From NCBI RefSeq assembly GCF_023091745.1, contig NC_068915.1, forward strand, positions 48,232,001 through 48,296,000: a stretch of 64,000 bases of DNA. The letters run 5' to 3'. The DNA is from Budorcas taxicolor. Lineage: Eukaryota; Chordata; Mammalia; Artiodactyla; Bovidae. A program made the position numbers and the translations under genes. A model generated the notes under the pieces. The model had not been told where the DNA came from, ran no database searches, and was given only the letters and a program-made list of their open reading frames with translations. Below, piece by piece: positions 45,194 through 54,589 of this stretch (position 1 is its first letter; every line of letters starts with the position of its first letter).

Positions 45194-48100
45194 GTTCAGT
45201 TCAGTTCAGTCACTCAGTCGTGTCCAACTCTTTGCGACCCCATGAATCGCAGCTCGCCAGGCCTCCCTGTTCATCACCATCTCCTGGAGTTCACTCAGAC
45301 TCACGTCCATTGAGTCAGTGATGCCATCCAGCCATCTCATCCTCAGTCGTCCCCTTCTCCTCCTGCCACCAATCCCTCCCAGCATCACAGTCTTTTCCAA
45401 TGAGTCAACACTTTGCATGAGGTGGCCAAAGTACTGAAGCTCCAGCTTTAGCATCATTCCTTCCAAAGAAATCCCAGGGCTGATCTCCTTTAGAATGGAC
45501 TGGGTGGATCTCCTTGCAGTCCAAGGGACTCTCAAGAGTCTTCTCCAACACCACAGTTCAAAAGCATCAATTATTTGGTGCTCAGCCTTCTTCACAGTCC
45601 AACTCTTACATCCATACATGACCACAGGAAAATCTATAGCCTTGACTAGACGGACTTAGTCAGCAAAGTAATGTCTCTGCTTTTGAATATACTATCTAGG
45701 CTAGTCATAACTTTTCTTCCAAGGAGTAAGCGTCTTTTAATTTCATGGCTGCAGTCACCATCTGCAGTGATTTTGAAGCCCCCCAAAATAAAGTCTGACT
45801 CTATTTCTACTGTTTCCCCGTCTATTTCCCATGAAGTGATGGGACCAGATGCCATGATCTTCGTTTTCTGAATGTTGAGCTTTAGGCCAACTTTTTCACT
45901 CTCCTCTTCCACTTTCATCAAGAGGCTTTTTAGCTCTTCTTCACTTTCTGCCATAAAGGTGGTGTCAACTGCATATCTGAGGTTATTGATATTTCTCCTG
46001 GCAATCTTCATTTCAGCTTGTGTTTCTTCCAGTCCACCATTTCTCATGATGTACTCTGCATAGCAGTTAAATAATCAGGGTGACAATATACAGCCTTGGC
46101 ATACTCCTTTTCCTATTTGGAACCAATCTGTTGTTCCATGTCCAGTTCTAACTGTTGCCTCCTAACCTGCATACAGATTTCTCAAGAGGCAGGTCAGGTG
46201 GTCTGGTATTCCCATCTCTTTCAGAATTTTTCACAGTTTATTGTGATCCACACAGTCAAAGGTTTTGGCATAGTCAATAAAGCAGAAATACATATTTTTC
46301 TGGAACTCTCTTGTTTTTTGATGATCCAGCAGATGTTGGCAATTTGATCTCTGGTTCCTCTGCCTTTTCTAAAACCAGCTTGAACAGCAGTGAGTTCATG
46401 GTTCACTTATTGCTGAAGCCTGGCTTGGAGAATTTTGAGCATTACTTTACTAGCATGTGAGATGAGTGCAATTGTGCAGTGATTTGAGCATTCTTTTGCA
46501 TTGCCTCTCTTTGATATTGGAATGAAAACTGACCTTTTCCAGTCCTGTGGCCACTGCTGAGTTTTCCAAATTTGCTGGCATACTGAGTGCAGCACTTCCA
46601 CAGCATCATCTTTCAGGATTTGAAACAGCTCAACTGGAATTCCATCACGTCCACTAGCTTTGTTCGTAGTGATGCTTTCTAAGGCCCACTTGACTTCACA
46701 TTCCAGGATGTCTGGCTCTAGATTAGTGATCACATCATCATGATTATCTGGGTCATGAAGATCTTTTTTGTATAGTTCTTCCATGTATTCTTGCCACCTC
46801 TTCTTAATATCTTCTGCTTCTCTTAGGTCCATACCATCTCTGTCCTTTATCGTGCCCATCTTTGCGTGAAATGTTCCCTTGGTATCTCTAATTTTCTTGA
46901 AGAGATCTCTAGTCTTTCCCATTCTGTTGTTTTCCTCTATTTCTTTGCATTGATCACTGAAGAAGCCTTTCTTATCTCTTCTTGCTATTCTCTGGAACTC
47001 TGCATTCAGATGCTTATATCTTTCATTTTCTCCTGTGCTTTTTGCCTCTCTTCTTTCACAGCTATTTGTAAGGCCTCATCCAAGGTAAGGAGCAGTGGCT
47101 GTACTTTGCTGGAGCAGCCGTGAAGAGATACCCCACACCCAAGGTAAGAGAAACCCAAGTAAGATGGTAGGTGTTGCAAGAGGGCATCAGAGGGCAGACG
47201 CACTGAAACCATACTCACAGGAAACTAGTCAATCCAATCACACTAGGACCACAGCCTTGTCTAACTCAATGAAATCAAGCCATGCCTGCAGGGCAACCCA
47301 AGATGGGCGAGTCATGGTGGAGAGGTCTGACAGAATGTGGTCCACTGGAGAAGGGAATGGCAAACCACTTCAGTATTCTTGTCTTGAGAAACCCATGAAG
47401 AGTATGAAAAGGAAAAATGATAGGATACCAAAAGAGGAACTCCCCAGGTCAGTAGGTGCCCAATATGCTACTGGAGATCAGTGGAGAAATAACTCCAGAG
47501 AGAATGAAGGGATGGAGCCAAAGCAAAAACAGTACCCACTTGTGGATGTGACTGGTGATAGAAGCAAGGTCCAATGCTCTAAAGAGCAACATTGCATAGG
47601 AACCTGGAGTGTCAGGTCCATGAATCAAGGCAAATTGGAAGTGGTCAAACAAGAGATGGCAAGGGTGAACGTCGACATTCTAGGAATCAGCAAACTAAAA
47701 TGGACTGGAATGGGTGAATTTAACTCAGATGACCATTATATTTATGATTGTGGGCAGGAATCCCTCAGAAGAAATGGAGTAGCCATCATGGTCAACAAAA
47801 GAGTCCAAAACGCAGTACTTGGATGCAATCTCAAAAACGACAGAATGATGTCTGTTCGTCTCCAATGCAAACCATTCAATATCAGAGTAATCCAAGTCTA
47901 TGCCCTAACCAGTAACGATGAAGAAGCTGAAGTTGAACGGTTTTATGAAGACCTTTTAGAACAACAAGACCTTTTAGAACGAACACCCAAAAAAGATGTC
48001 CTTTTCATTTTAGGGGACTGGAATGCAAAAGTAGGAAATCAAGAAACACCTGGAGGAACAGGCAAATTTGGCCTTGGAATGAGGAATGAAGCAGGGCAAA

Positions 48101-48713
48101 GACTAATAGAGTTTTGCCGAGAAAATGCACTGGTCATAGCAAACACCCTCTTCCAACAACACAAGAGAAGACTCTACACATGGACATCACCAGATGGTCA
48201 ACACCAAAATCAGATTGATTATCATCTTTGCAGTCAAAGATGGAGAAGCTCTATACAGTCAACAAAAACAAGACCAGGAGCTGACTGTGGCTCAGATCAA
48301 GAGCTCCTTATTGCCAAATTCAGACTTAAATTGATGAAAGTAGGGAAAACCTCTAGAGCATTCAGGTATGACCTAAATCAAATCCCTTATGATTATACAG
48401 TGGAAGTGAGAAATAGTTTTAAGGGCCTAGATCTGATAGAGAGAGTGCCTGATGAATTATGGAATGAGGTTCGTGACACTGTACAGGAGACAGGGATCAA
48501 GACCATCCCCATGGAAAAGAAATGCAAAAAAGCAAAATGGCTTTCTGAGGAGGCCTTACAAATAGCTGTGAAAAGAAGAGAGGCGAAAAGCAAAGGAGAA
48601 AAGGAAAGACATAAGCATCTGAATGCAGAGTTCAAAAGAATAGCAAGAAGAGTTAAGAAAGCCTTCTTCAGCGATCAATGCAAAGAAATAGAGGAAAACA
48701 ACAGAATGGGAAA
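45194..48713. mobile_element. Near full-length BovB LINE with 5' inversion, inside pol
   Basis: The 3' segment (45194-47080) is in antisense and the 5' segment (47081-48713) in sense. The element therefore lies on the minus strand with its 5' part inverted. A 13-base duplication, 'gacagaggcttag', flanks it at 45182-45194 and 48714-48726 (one base may belong to either side). The two segments overlap by about 160 bases of element sequence ('aggccttacaaatagctgtg' occurs in both). This is the twin-priming layout. Removing the overlap leaves about 3.3 kb, close to full length. It interrupts the RNase H domain of the older provirus. Confidence 0.93.
45206..46922 (-). pseudogene. BovB reverse transcriptase part of the inverted copy
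   Basis: Minus-strand frames at 46407-46922, 46221-46406, 45646-46047 and 45206-45625 together cover most of BovB RT, separated by small indels and stops. The active-site motif is changed: YADD became YAVD (near 45970), removing one catalytic Asp. The fingers and thumb regions otherwise read well ('ESITTNKASGRDGIPVELFQ', 'WTVKKAEHQIIDAFELW'). Not functional. Confidence 0.9.
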
Positions 48714-48726
48714 GACAGAGGCTTAG
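47095..48726 (+). pseudogene. BovB endonuclease segment, 543-codon open frame, active site lost
   Basis: The longest open frame in the window. It lies in the inverted 5' segment of the BovB, so it reads on the plus strand inside a minus-strand provirus. Residues about 1-165 come from the BovB 5' region and lack a recognised domain. About 168-410 form the APE-type endonuclease that would nick target DNA. Three expected catalytic residues are replaced: Asn by Ser172 ('GTWSVRSM'), Glu by Lys200 ('ISKLKW') and the late His by Gln402 ('GSDQELL'). Asp308 and Asn310 ('GDWNAKVG') remain. The frame runs into the linker before RT and ends in the proviral duplication ('MGKTEA'). There is no sign of selection or of its own promoter; it is a fossil frame and not a host gene. 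Confidence 0.88.
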
Positions 48727-49862
48727 CCTCTATGATCTCAAAATTGGAAACTACTGCATACCCAGCTCTTCTTTTTCCATCCAAGAGAAAGCTGCTTCCA
48801 TCAATGTACAGATTTCCTCAAGATTGGTCAAAGGATCCTGACTTCTATCATGATTGCAATAGCTGTAAGATTTCGAAGACAGGCGGGTCAGCCTCAGGCA
48901 GTTGGGTCAAGCCTCTTGGATAAGTAAGCTACAGGCTAGGGCTCAGATGCCAACCTCTGAATTAACACTCTAAAGGCTATTCCCTCCCTTTCATGTACAT
49001 AAAGTTGGAATGATTTCTCTTGGTCTGGCAACCTCAAGGCAGGTGCCTGAGTTAAGGCCTGTTTTAGTGTAGCCTCTGCCTTCTTTTGAGGAGTTCCCCA
49101 CATTGATGGGATTGAATCATCCTGTCCCTTTAAGCTTTCATATAAGGCCTGGGCAATTAGACCATAGTTGGGTATCCAGATTCTACAATACCCAGTTAGC
49201 CCCAGGAAAGCTCAAATTGTTTTTGAGTCATGGGGGAGGACAACTGGAGGATTCCTTGTACCCAATCAGAGGACAGCCTCCTGGGCCTGTGTGTAATCTG
49301 AACTCCCAGGCGAGTGACCTTTGTCTTGAACTTAGCATGGGACCCTCGCATCTGTGCCTTAGCATGGGAGACTTTATATCCCCTTTCTGCCTAAAAGTTT
49401 AGAACCTGAATTGCATGTTGCTGGGCATTTTTTTTTTTTTTTTCATCTGGAGAGCAAATTAGTAAGTCATCTACATATTGCAATATTTTCTCATTCTGTC
49501 CTGGGTCCAGATCTAGGAGATCCTGGCTAAGGGCCTGTCCAAACAAATGGGGACTGTCTCTGAACCCCTGAGGTAATATTGTCCAAGTCATCTGTTGGTG
49601 TTTTTCTCCTGGGCTTCCCACTCAAAGGCAAAAATATATTGGGATTCTTTAGTCAGTGGTATGCAAAAAAATGCATCTTTGAGATCCAAGACTGTAAATC
49701 ACTTGGCACTGAGTGGGAGTTCTCCCAAGATTACATAGGGGTTGGGTACTGTGGGATGGAGGGGGACTACAGCTTCATTTATGATCTGGAGATCTTGAAC
49801 CATTCACCAGGTTCCATCTTTTTTCTTTACTGATAGGATTGGGGTGTTACATGGCAAATTGG
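48714..49862 (-). pseudogene. pol: pol: reverse transcriptase and RNase H N-terminal part
   Basis: Minus-strand RT remnant. The palm shows 'FTVLDLKDAFFCIPL' with a catalytic Asp (near 49680), 'LPQGFRDSPHLFGQAL' and 'QYVDDLLICSPDE' with the YVDD active site at 49466-49477. The fingers part 'CNTPILSVKKKDGTW' lies near 49800-49850. The connection and the start of RNase H ('YIDGSSFLLDGKRRAGYAVV', about 48750-48810) follow. Several stops and a 16-base T tract (49428-49443) coding a lysine run are present. The inverted BovB ends this part at 48713, and another BovB separates it from the RT start at 50694. Confidence 0.88.
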
Positions 49863-49868
49863 TGGATA

Positions 49869-50693
49869 CCAAGATTGTTGGGAGAAATATCAATAATCTC
49901 AGATATGCAGATGACACCACCCTTATGGCAGAAAGTGAAGAGGAACTAAAAAGCCTCTTGATGAAAGTGAAAGAGGAGAGTGAAAAAGTTAGCTTAAAGC
50001 TCAGCATTCAGCAAATGAAGATCATGGCATCTGGTCCCATCACTTCATGGGAAATAGATGGGGAAACAGTGGAAATAGTGTCAGACTTTATTTTTGGGGA
50101 CTCCAAAATCACTGCAGATGGTGATTACAGCCATGAAATTAAAAGACGCTTACTCCTTGGAAGAAAAGTTATGACCAACCTAGATAGCATATTCAAGAGC
50201 AGAGACATTACTTTGCCGACTAAGGTCCGTCTAGTCAAGGCTATGGTTTTTCCTGTGGTCATGTATGGATGTGAGAGTTGGACTGTGAAGAAGGCTGAGC
50301 ACCGAAGAATTGATGAGTTTGAACTGTGGTGTTGGAGAAGCCTCTTGAGAGTCCCTTGGACTGCAAGGAGATCCAACCAGTGCATCCTAAAGGAGATCGG
50401 TCCTGGGTGTTCTTTGGAAGGAATGATGCTAAAGCTGAAACTCCAGTACTTTGGCCACCTCCTGTGAAGAGTTGACTCATTGGAAGACTCTGATGCTGGG
50501 AGAGATTGGGGGCAGGAGGAGAAGGGGACGACAGAGGATGAGATGGCTGGATGGCATCACTGACTCAATGGACGTGAGTCTGAGTGAACTCTGGGAGTTG
50601 GTGATGGACAGGGAGGCCTGGAGTGCTGTGATTCATGGGGTCGCAAAGAGTTGGACACGACTGAGTGACTGAACTGAACTGAACTGAACTGAA
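49869..50693 (+). mobile_element. BovB LINE, 5'-truncated, inside proviral RT
   Basis: Sense BovB, opposite to the provirus, from 'aagattgttgggagaaatat' to a tail with several 'ctgaa' repeats at about 50670-50693. A 207-codon frame (49844-50467) keeps YADD, and little has decayed. Target-site duplication is not clear. It interrupts RT between '...NKFLACGL' and 'NLPCNTPILS'. Confidence 0.92.
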
Positions 50694-51250
50694 TAGCCCA
50701 CAAGCAAGGAATTTATTTATTAAAGGCTATAGTCCCTCCTCAGCCTCTCTTCTGAGTGAATATTTTTTCTGGTTAGGAAACCAACTGGGACCTCGGAGGA
50801 CAATGATGACTGGTTCAGCTTGGTGGGCTCATTCAGGAGTCCCCTCGTCCCACACCTGGGGGTTAATTGTGTCCTCCCATAGTTTTTGGTCCCTCTCTAT
50901 TGGAGAAGATATAATGGGTTCTTCAGTAGTAACCAGAAGCTGTAGGGATTTAGGGGCTGAAAAGCTTCCCATCACAAGGGTGGTCCCCAGTTTAGTGAGC
51001 ATATCTCTTCCCCATAAGGGAGTAGGACACTCAGGGACCAACAGAAACTGGGGGAAAATATTTGTCCATCCCAGCAACAAAAAGTGCTCTGGTGAATCTT
51101 TTAGTAGTTGTCTTTCCTGTAGCACTCAAACTTTTTGGTACAGGTTTGGGAGAAGGCTCCAGAGTAGGAGATCCAGACAGAGTGGATAGCCTCCATGTCA
51201 ACCAAAAAATTCTCGGACCTACCTGCCACATCCAGTTGCACCCTTGACTC
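50694..51250 (-). pseudogene. pro-pol: pol: protease and start of RT
   Basis: The protease would cleave the viral polyproteins as a dimer around an Asp-Thr-Gly triad. Here the site reads D-M-E-A (complement of 51188-51199, after 'GRSENFLV'), so only the Asp remains. The flap and C-terminal part are in another frame ('LLVPECPTPLWGRDMLTKLG', near 50990-51050), which shows a frameshift. RT then starts at 'INPQVWDEGTPE', followed by a stop and 'PVIIVLRGPSWFPNQKK'. Two further stops come before the BovB insertion. Confidence 0.85.
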
Positions 51251-51403
51251 CAGCCCCGTGGTGGTTATCTATGACAGGCGGGCTGGCTGGAGCAGGCCAC
51301 TTCAGTCTTATTAAATCATCGTGAGGGAAGGCTTGGAGCTTGACCTTGAGGCTCTTGGGTCCCGAGGGCAGAGTGCCACCCAATGTTTCAGTTGATGGCA
51401 TTT

Positions 51404-51901
51404 TTAGCAAGCCATTTTAGAAGACTTTTCACAGTTTGAACACTCTTTGGCCCTGTACCCCGCCTGTCTAAAGATTAGGCATTTGCCTCCTGCCTTGTGC
51501 TTCAATGACTCGGGGTTTGCCATAGGGCTTCCCTGGAGAGTGGCCCGCATCTGGGCATACCTTGTCTCTTCCCTTCTCTCCCTTTTTTGGGCCTTGGCCT
51601 CCTTCTCCTGTTCTCTGTTATAAAAGGTATTGGTGGCTGTCTGGACCATCTCATCTAAAGAGGCAGCAGGGTCCTGCTGCTGTAGCTGTTGTAAGTTGAT
51701 TCTGATATCTGATGCACATTGGGACAGGAATTTGTCCTTTAAAATCAACTGTCCCTCGTAAACTTTTGGTAAACTTTTGGTAAACTTTTGGAGGGCCTCT
51801 TTTAACCTTTCCAGAAAGGCAATGGGTTTCTCATTGGGCTCCTTAGTTATTGCTGAGACTGGGCACAGTCCCAGAATTAATAGGCTTCCTTTTATTTCCA
51901 T
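51404..51901 (-). pseudogene. gag: gag: capsid C-terminus and nucleocapsid
   Basis: A minus-strand frame of 165 codons. Residues about 15-100 look like the C-terminal capsid domain of a gammaretrovirus-like Gag, with the conserved-type segment 'EPNEKPIAFLERLKEALQKF'. An Arg/Glu/Lys-rich linker follows ('REQEKEAKAQKRERREETRY'). The single zinc knuckle reads 'CLIFRQAGYRAKEC': the second Cys is Phe and the His is Tyr, so two of four zinc ligands are gone. An 11-base unit is present three times at 51759-51791. The upstream matrix and capsid N-terminal parts are not recognisable. Confidence 0.87.
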
Positions 51902-54058
51902 GGGTGGACTTCCTTAAGGGTGAGTCTTTCTGAAGCTTATCCTACCCAGAACTGTTGTAACCTGAGAGCCAGGCATCCCTGGGTCAGGGTGCAGATCCCC
52001 AGCAAGCTGAGGCATGACAGCCTCCTGGAGATCGAATCCCCGGGCGCGTCAAGTAGCGACGGCCTGCCGAGAATTGCGTCCCTGTGCAGGTCAAGGCATG
52101 ACAACCTCCTGGGACCCTTTTTGAGGACCAGATCTCTAGGCAGATCAAAGCAGGTTGACCTCCTGGGTCCCTCAGACTGGAGTTGGGTGTCCCCAAAGTC
52201 TCCAATGTGACCAGTGCTGAGTAGGATTAAGGGGTTGTAATCTTAACTCATTTTTGCTTTGTCCACCGTGGATAGGAATAGATATCATGATGTAAAGCAA
52301 TCCAAGCCTGTGCTATGCGACTAGGAAACAGTGTAACAGTCATAAGCCTTATACTCTTATGGCTCTAAGGGATTGTAAGTCACTGATTTCTTTCCCTAGT
52401 TCGCCATTAGAGCAGGTTAGGGTGTCTCCAATGGTAAACATTTAATTGTATAGATCCACTTTAGGTAATAACAAGAGTAGTGACAAAGGAGTGGGTTATC
52501 TGGCCCTGTTAGGGGCATTAAGGTATTTAAATAATAGACTGGGTAGAGTAACATTGCCTACAAGGGGGCAAGGTCCTGATTGTAGGAGTTAGTAATTGGC
52601 TCAAGAACAAATTTGTTAAGAGGCAACAGACCAGATGTTCCATAAAAGTGGAGTGGAGATTTGATCCAGGAGTATGTTTGTAACTTTAGTAGAAGGGTGG
52701 TAAGGGTTTGGGCTCCAACGGCCTGCAGGGCTAACTCCCAAAGTGGCAAACATTATCCCTGGAAGTCCAGTTGCCTTTGAAAGGATGCCAGTTGATGGAC
52801 TTCTAGCAGGTATTGTGTACCTGTCACCCACCCTAGCAGGTTCACTGAAAGATGCTGATGTTGTACATGTTGTAGGAAACATGCAAGATGAAGGGCTGAA
52901 TATCTAGAGGGGTTGGATATTATACAGTATTGTCCTCCCAAGGGCCAGCTATTTTCTGGTTGTCCCTCCATAAGATTGTAGAGGCAACATTGTGGGCTTG
53001 GACAGGGCTGAGGAAAAGAGCATGAAACAAGAGGGGCGGGGCAGGGCACAACGTTTGAAAGAATGACATAACACAAGGGCATAATGTAAACCAGTTAAAA
53101 TCAATTGGGTCCAAGATGACAAGTCAAATTCAAGTAAACCTAATCCTCAATCTGTAGGCCAAATGACACACTCAGAGGTGGCAGGACAGTTCTAAAACAC
53201 TGTCAAAAGTCGGAGGAGTGGGTGGTTCCCCAGTGGTTGAGATGATCATCCCCCTCATCAGCATATGAATTCACCCCACTAGCAAAACCTAGCCAGGCCA
53301 CATTCCAAGGCCTGCACCCTGCAGAGTGCACTTCTGTCTGACTCCTAACAAATCCACCTCTTACCTATCACTTTGTCTTTCACTGAATTTTGCAATGAGA
53401 CACAAGAGCCTGAACTTCATTAGGTCCTGAAGCCAAGCATCCTGGGTTTTGGCTGGGCTTGAGTCCCGGGAGAGAGAGCTGAGGGACAGGAGGGAAAAAC
53501 AGTGGGAAAAACATGCCAAGGAATCCCCTTCATAGCCTGCCAGAAAATCTGTTAAATATCTGACCAGTGCTCACAGTTTTCATTGGCCTGATCCTTGGCA
53601 CAAAGAAGAGTAAGGACAGAAGAAGCCCCACCATCTTTGGTAACAGCTACTGGGGCTCAGCAGATAGTGCCTTTGGGACATACCAAAGAGTAGCCCCTCC
53701 AGAGTCCCTCAATTGCATCCACTGCCGCCCATCTGTTCATGGAGGTTCGAGGAAAAAGAAACGAGAAATTGTAAAGGAATTGAGATTTTGTTAGGCATAT
53801 GTCCCTCCAGCCATAGGAGCAAGGACCTCCTACCTAAACCAGAGGTCTTCTGGAATCTGAAACTGAGCCCCGTGAGCTTTCTGCTGAGTTCATTTTTTGC
53901 TGTCCTGGTTTCCAGCATGATAGGCCTCCTGTCACTTCCCCTGCACTGGGTTTTCTTCACGTTCTGCTTCTACTGGGGGAGCTTCGCCCAGTTGGGCTAC
54001 TGCTGTGCTTGGTCTCCTCCTTGCAGGGGCCATGCTGAGGTTGTTTCAGCCAGGTTAA
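51902..54058 (-). other. Proviral leader / 5' gag region, unassigned
   Basis: About 2.1 kb between the primer binding site and recognisable gag. It does not read as matrix or N-terminal capsid in any frame I followed. It holds imperfect tandem repeats of about 50 bases (51998-52180), several short minus frames (60-109 codons between 52558 and 53114) and a Leu-rich start, 'MVGLLLSLLFFVPRIRP', at about 53580-53632 that resembles a signal peptide. Plus-strand frames here, including 53713-54090, are antisense. It may be a long leader, a decayed gag start or rearranged env-like sequence. Confidence 0.4.
51998..52180. repeat. Imperfect ~50-bp tandem repeats in the proviral leader
   Basis: About four diverged units sharing 'ggcatgacagcctcctgg', 'ggcatgacaacctcctggg' and 'gcaggttgacctcctgggt', plus a more changed unit with 'gtagcgacggcctgccg'. 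The stretch is GC-richer than its surroundings. Confidence 0.7.
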
Positions 54059-54076
54059 ATCCGAATCATGGCACCA
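54059..54076 (-). promoter_or_regulatory. Primer binding site, tRNA-His type
   Basis: The minus strand reads TGGTGCCATGATTCGGAT four bases after the 5' LTR. It matches the complement of the 3' end of tRNA-His at 16 of 18 positions. Both mismatches are transitions (G to A, within a former CpG, and C to T). This marks the minus-strand DNA start site and suggests a HERV-H-like primer class. Confidence 0.8.
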
Positions 54077-54080
54077 TAGA

Positions 54081-54589
54081 TGTCAGGTGAGTGTATGCTT
54101 CTCAGTTCTGTCCCATCACAACAAAGATTTGGAGTGACGGACATTAAAGCTCTCGGCGCGTCACAGCTCTTGGGTCTTGGACAGATCGTGTTACAGCTCT
54201 CAGGTCTCGAACAGACCATGCTATAGCTCTTAGACAAATCAGTGTTACAGCTTTGTGTTACAGCTCTATTTTATTTAGAAAATAGCGGGAAAATCCATCC
54301 TCTAGGCGTGAGGGCATGTCAACCCAAAGATGTCAAGAGAAGAGCACCCTAGCCGACAGGAGAGAGAGAGACCCCCAGACCTTTGGCTCCTCTTTTTATA
54401 TGTTCTGTTTTTTTCTCCCCCTGGGCCTGTTGTATGTAAATTGGGCTAGCCAAGACTGTTGTTTGTTCTACCTGAGGTCCTCACTCCATCCTCAGACCTT
54501 CCTTTGTTCTATTTTCATGGGCTATTCTCTTCCTTGTCTTTTAGCCACTGCCATTCTGGACTCCTGTTTCCTATCCTAACTACCTAACA
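54081..54589 (-). repeat. 5' LTR of the provirus
   Basis: Same TG...CA ends as the other LTR, 509 bases long. On the minus strand it holds a TATA-like box, TATAAAAAGA (complement of 54391-54400), and AATAAA (complement of 54270-54275), in the order expected for U3-R-U5. The block with the TATA-like box is absent from the 3' LTR. Confidence 0.92.
54391..54400 (-). promoter_or_regulatory. TATA-like box in the 5' LTR
   Basis: Minus strand TATAAAAAGA, about 125 bases before the polyadenylation signal. It is a plausible core promoter of the former provirus. Present activity is unknown. Confidence 0.6.

Larger units (their letters stand above)
42241..54589 (-). mobile_element. Class I endogenous retrovirus (provirus), minus strand
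   Basis: A provirus of about 12.3 kb including later insertions, roughly 7.6 kb without them. It is bounded by two LTRs that start TG and end CA. Going down the minus strand: 5' LTR, tRNA-His-type primer site, unassigned leader, gag, protease, RT, RNase H, integrase, env stub, polypurine tract, 3' LTR. Protein features (YVDD in RT, 'LPQGFRDSPHLFGQAL', one CCHC-type knuckle, gammaretrovirus-like integrase C-terminus) indicate a gammaretrovirus-like class I ERV. Nested insertions are a Bov-A trimer (43048-43459), a 5'-inverted BovB (45194-48713) and a second BovB (49869-50693). All genes are broken. No matching duplication is seen outside the LTRs. Confidence 0.92.

Noticed and set aside
51998..52180. 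CRISPR-like array
   Set aside because: The units are directly adjacent and diverged, with no uniform repeats and unique spacers, in a vertebrate genome; a tandem repeat in the proviral leader explains them.
52558..53114. env-like protein in the leader
   Set aside because: The short frames have Cys/Pro patterns and possible glycosylation sites, but no diagnostic motif such as a fusion peptide or disulfide pair; kept only as a question and not as a feature.
53713..54090. 125-codon plus-strand frame with a membrane-like segment
   Set aside because: It is antisense to the proviral leader, covers the primer binding site and ends in the LTR, so it is very unlikely to be a gene.
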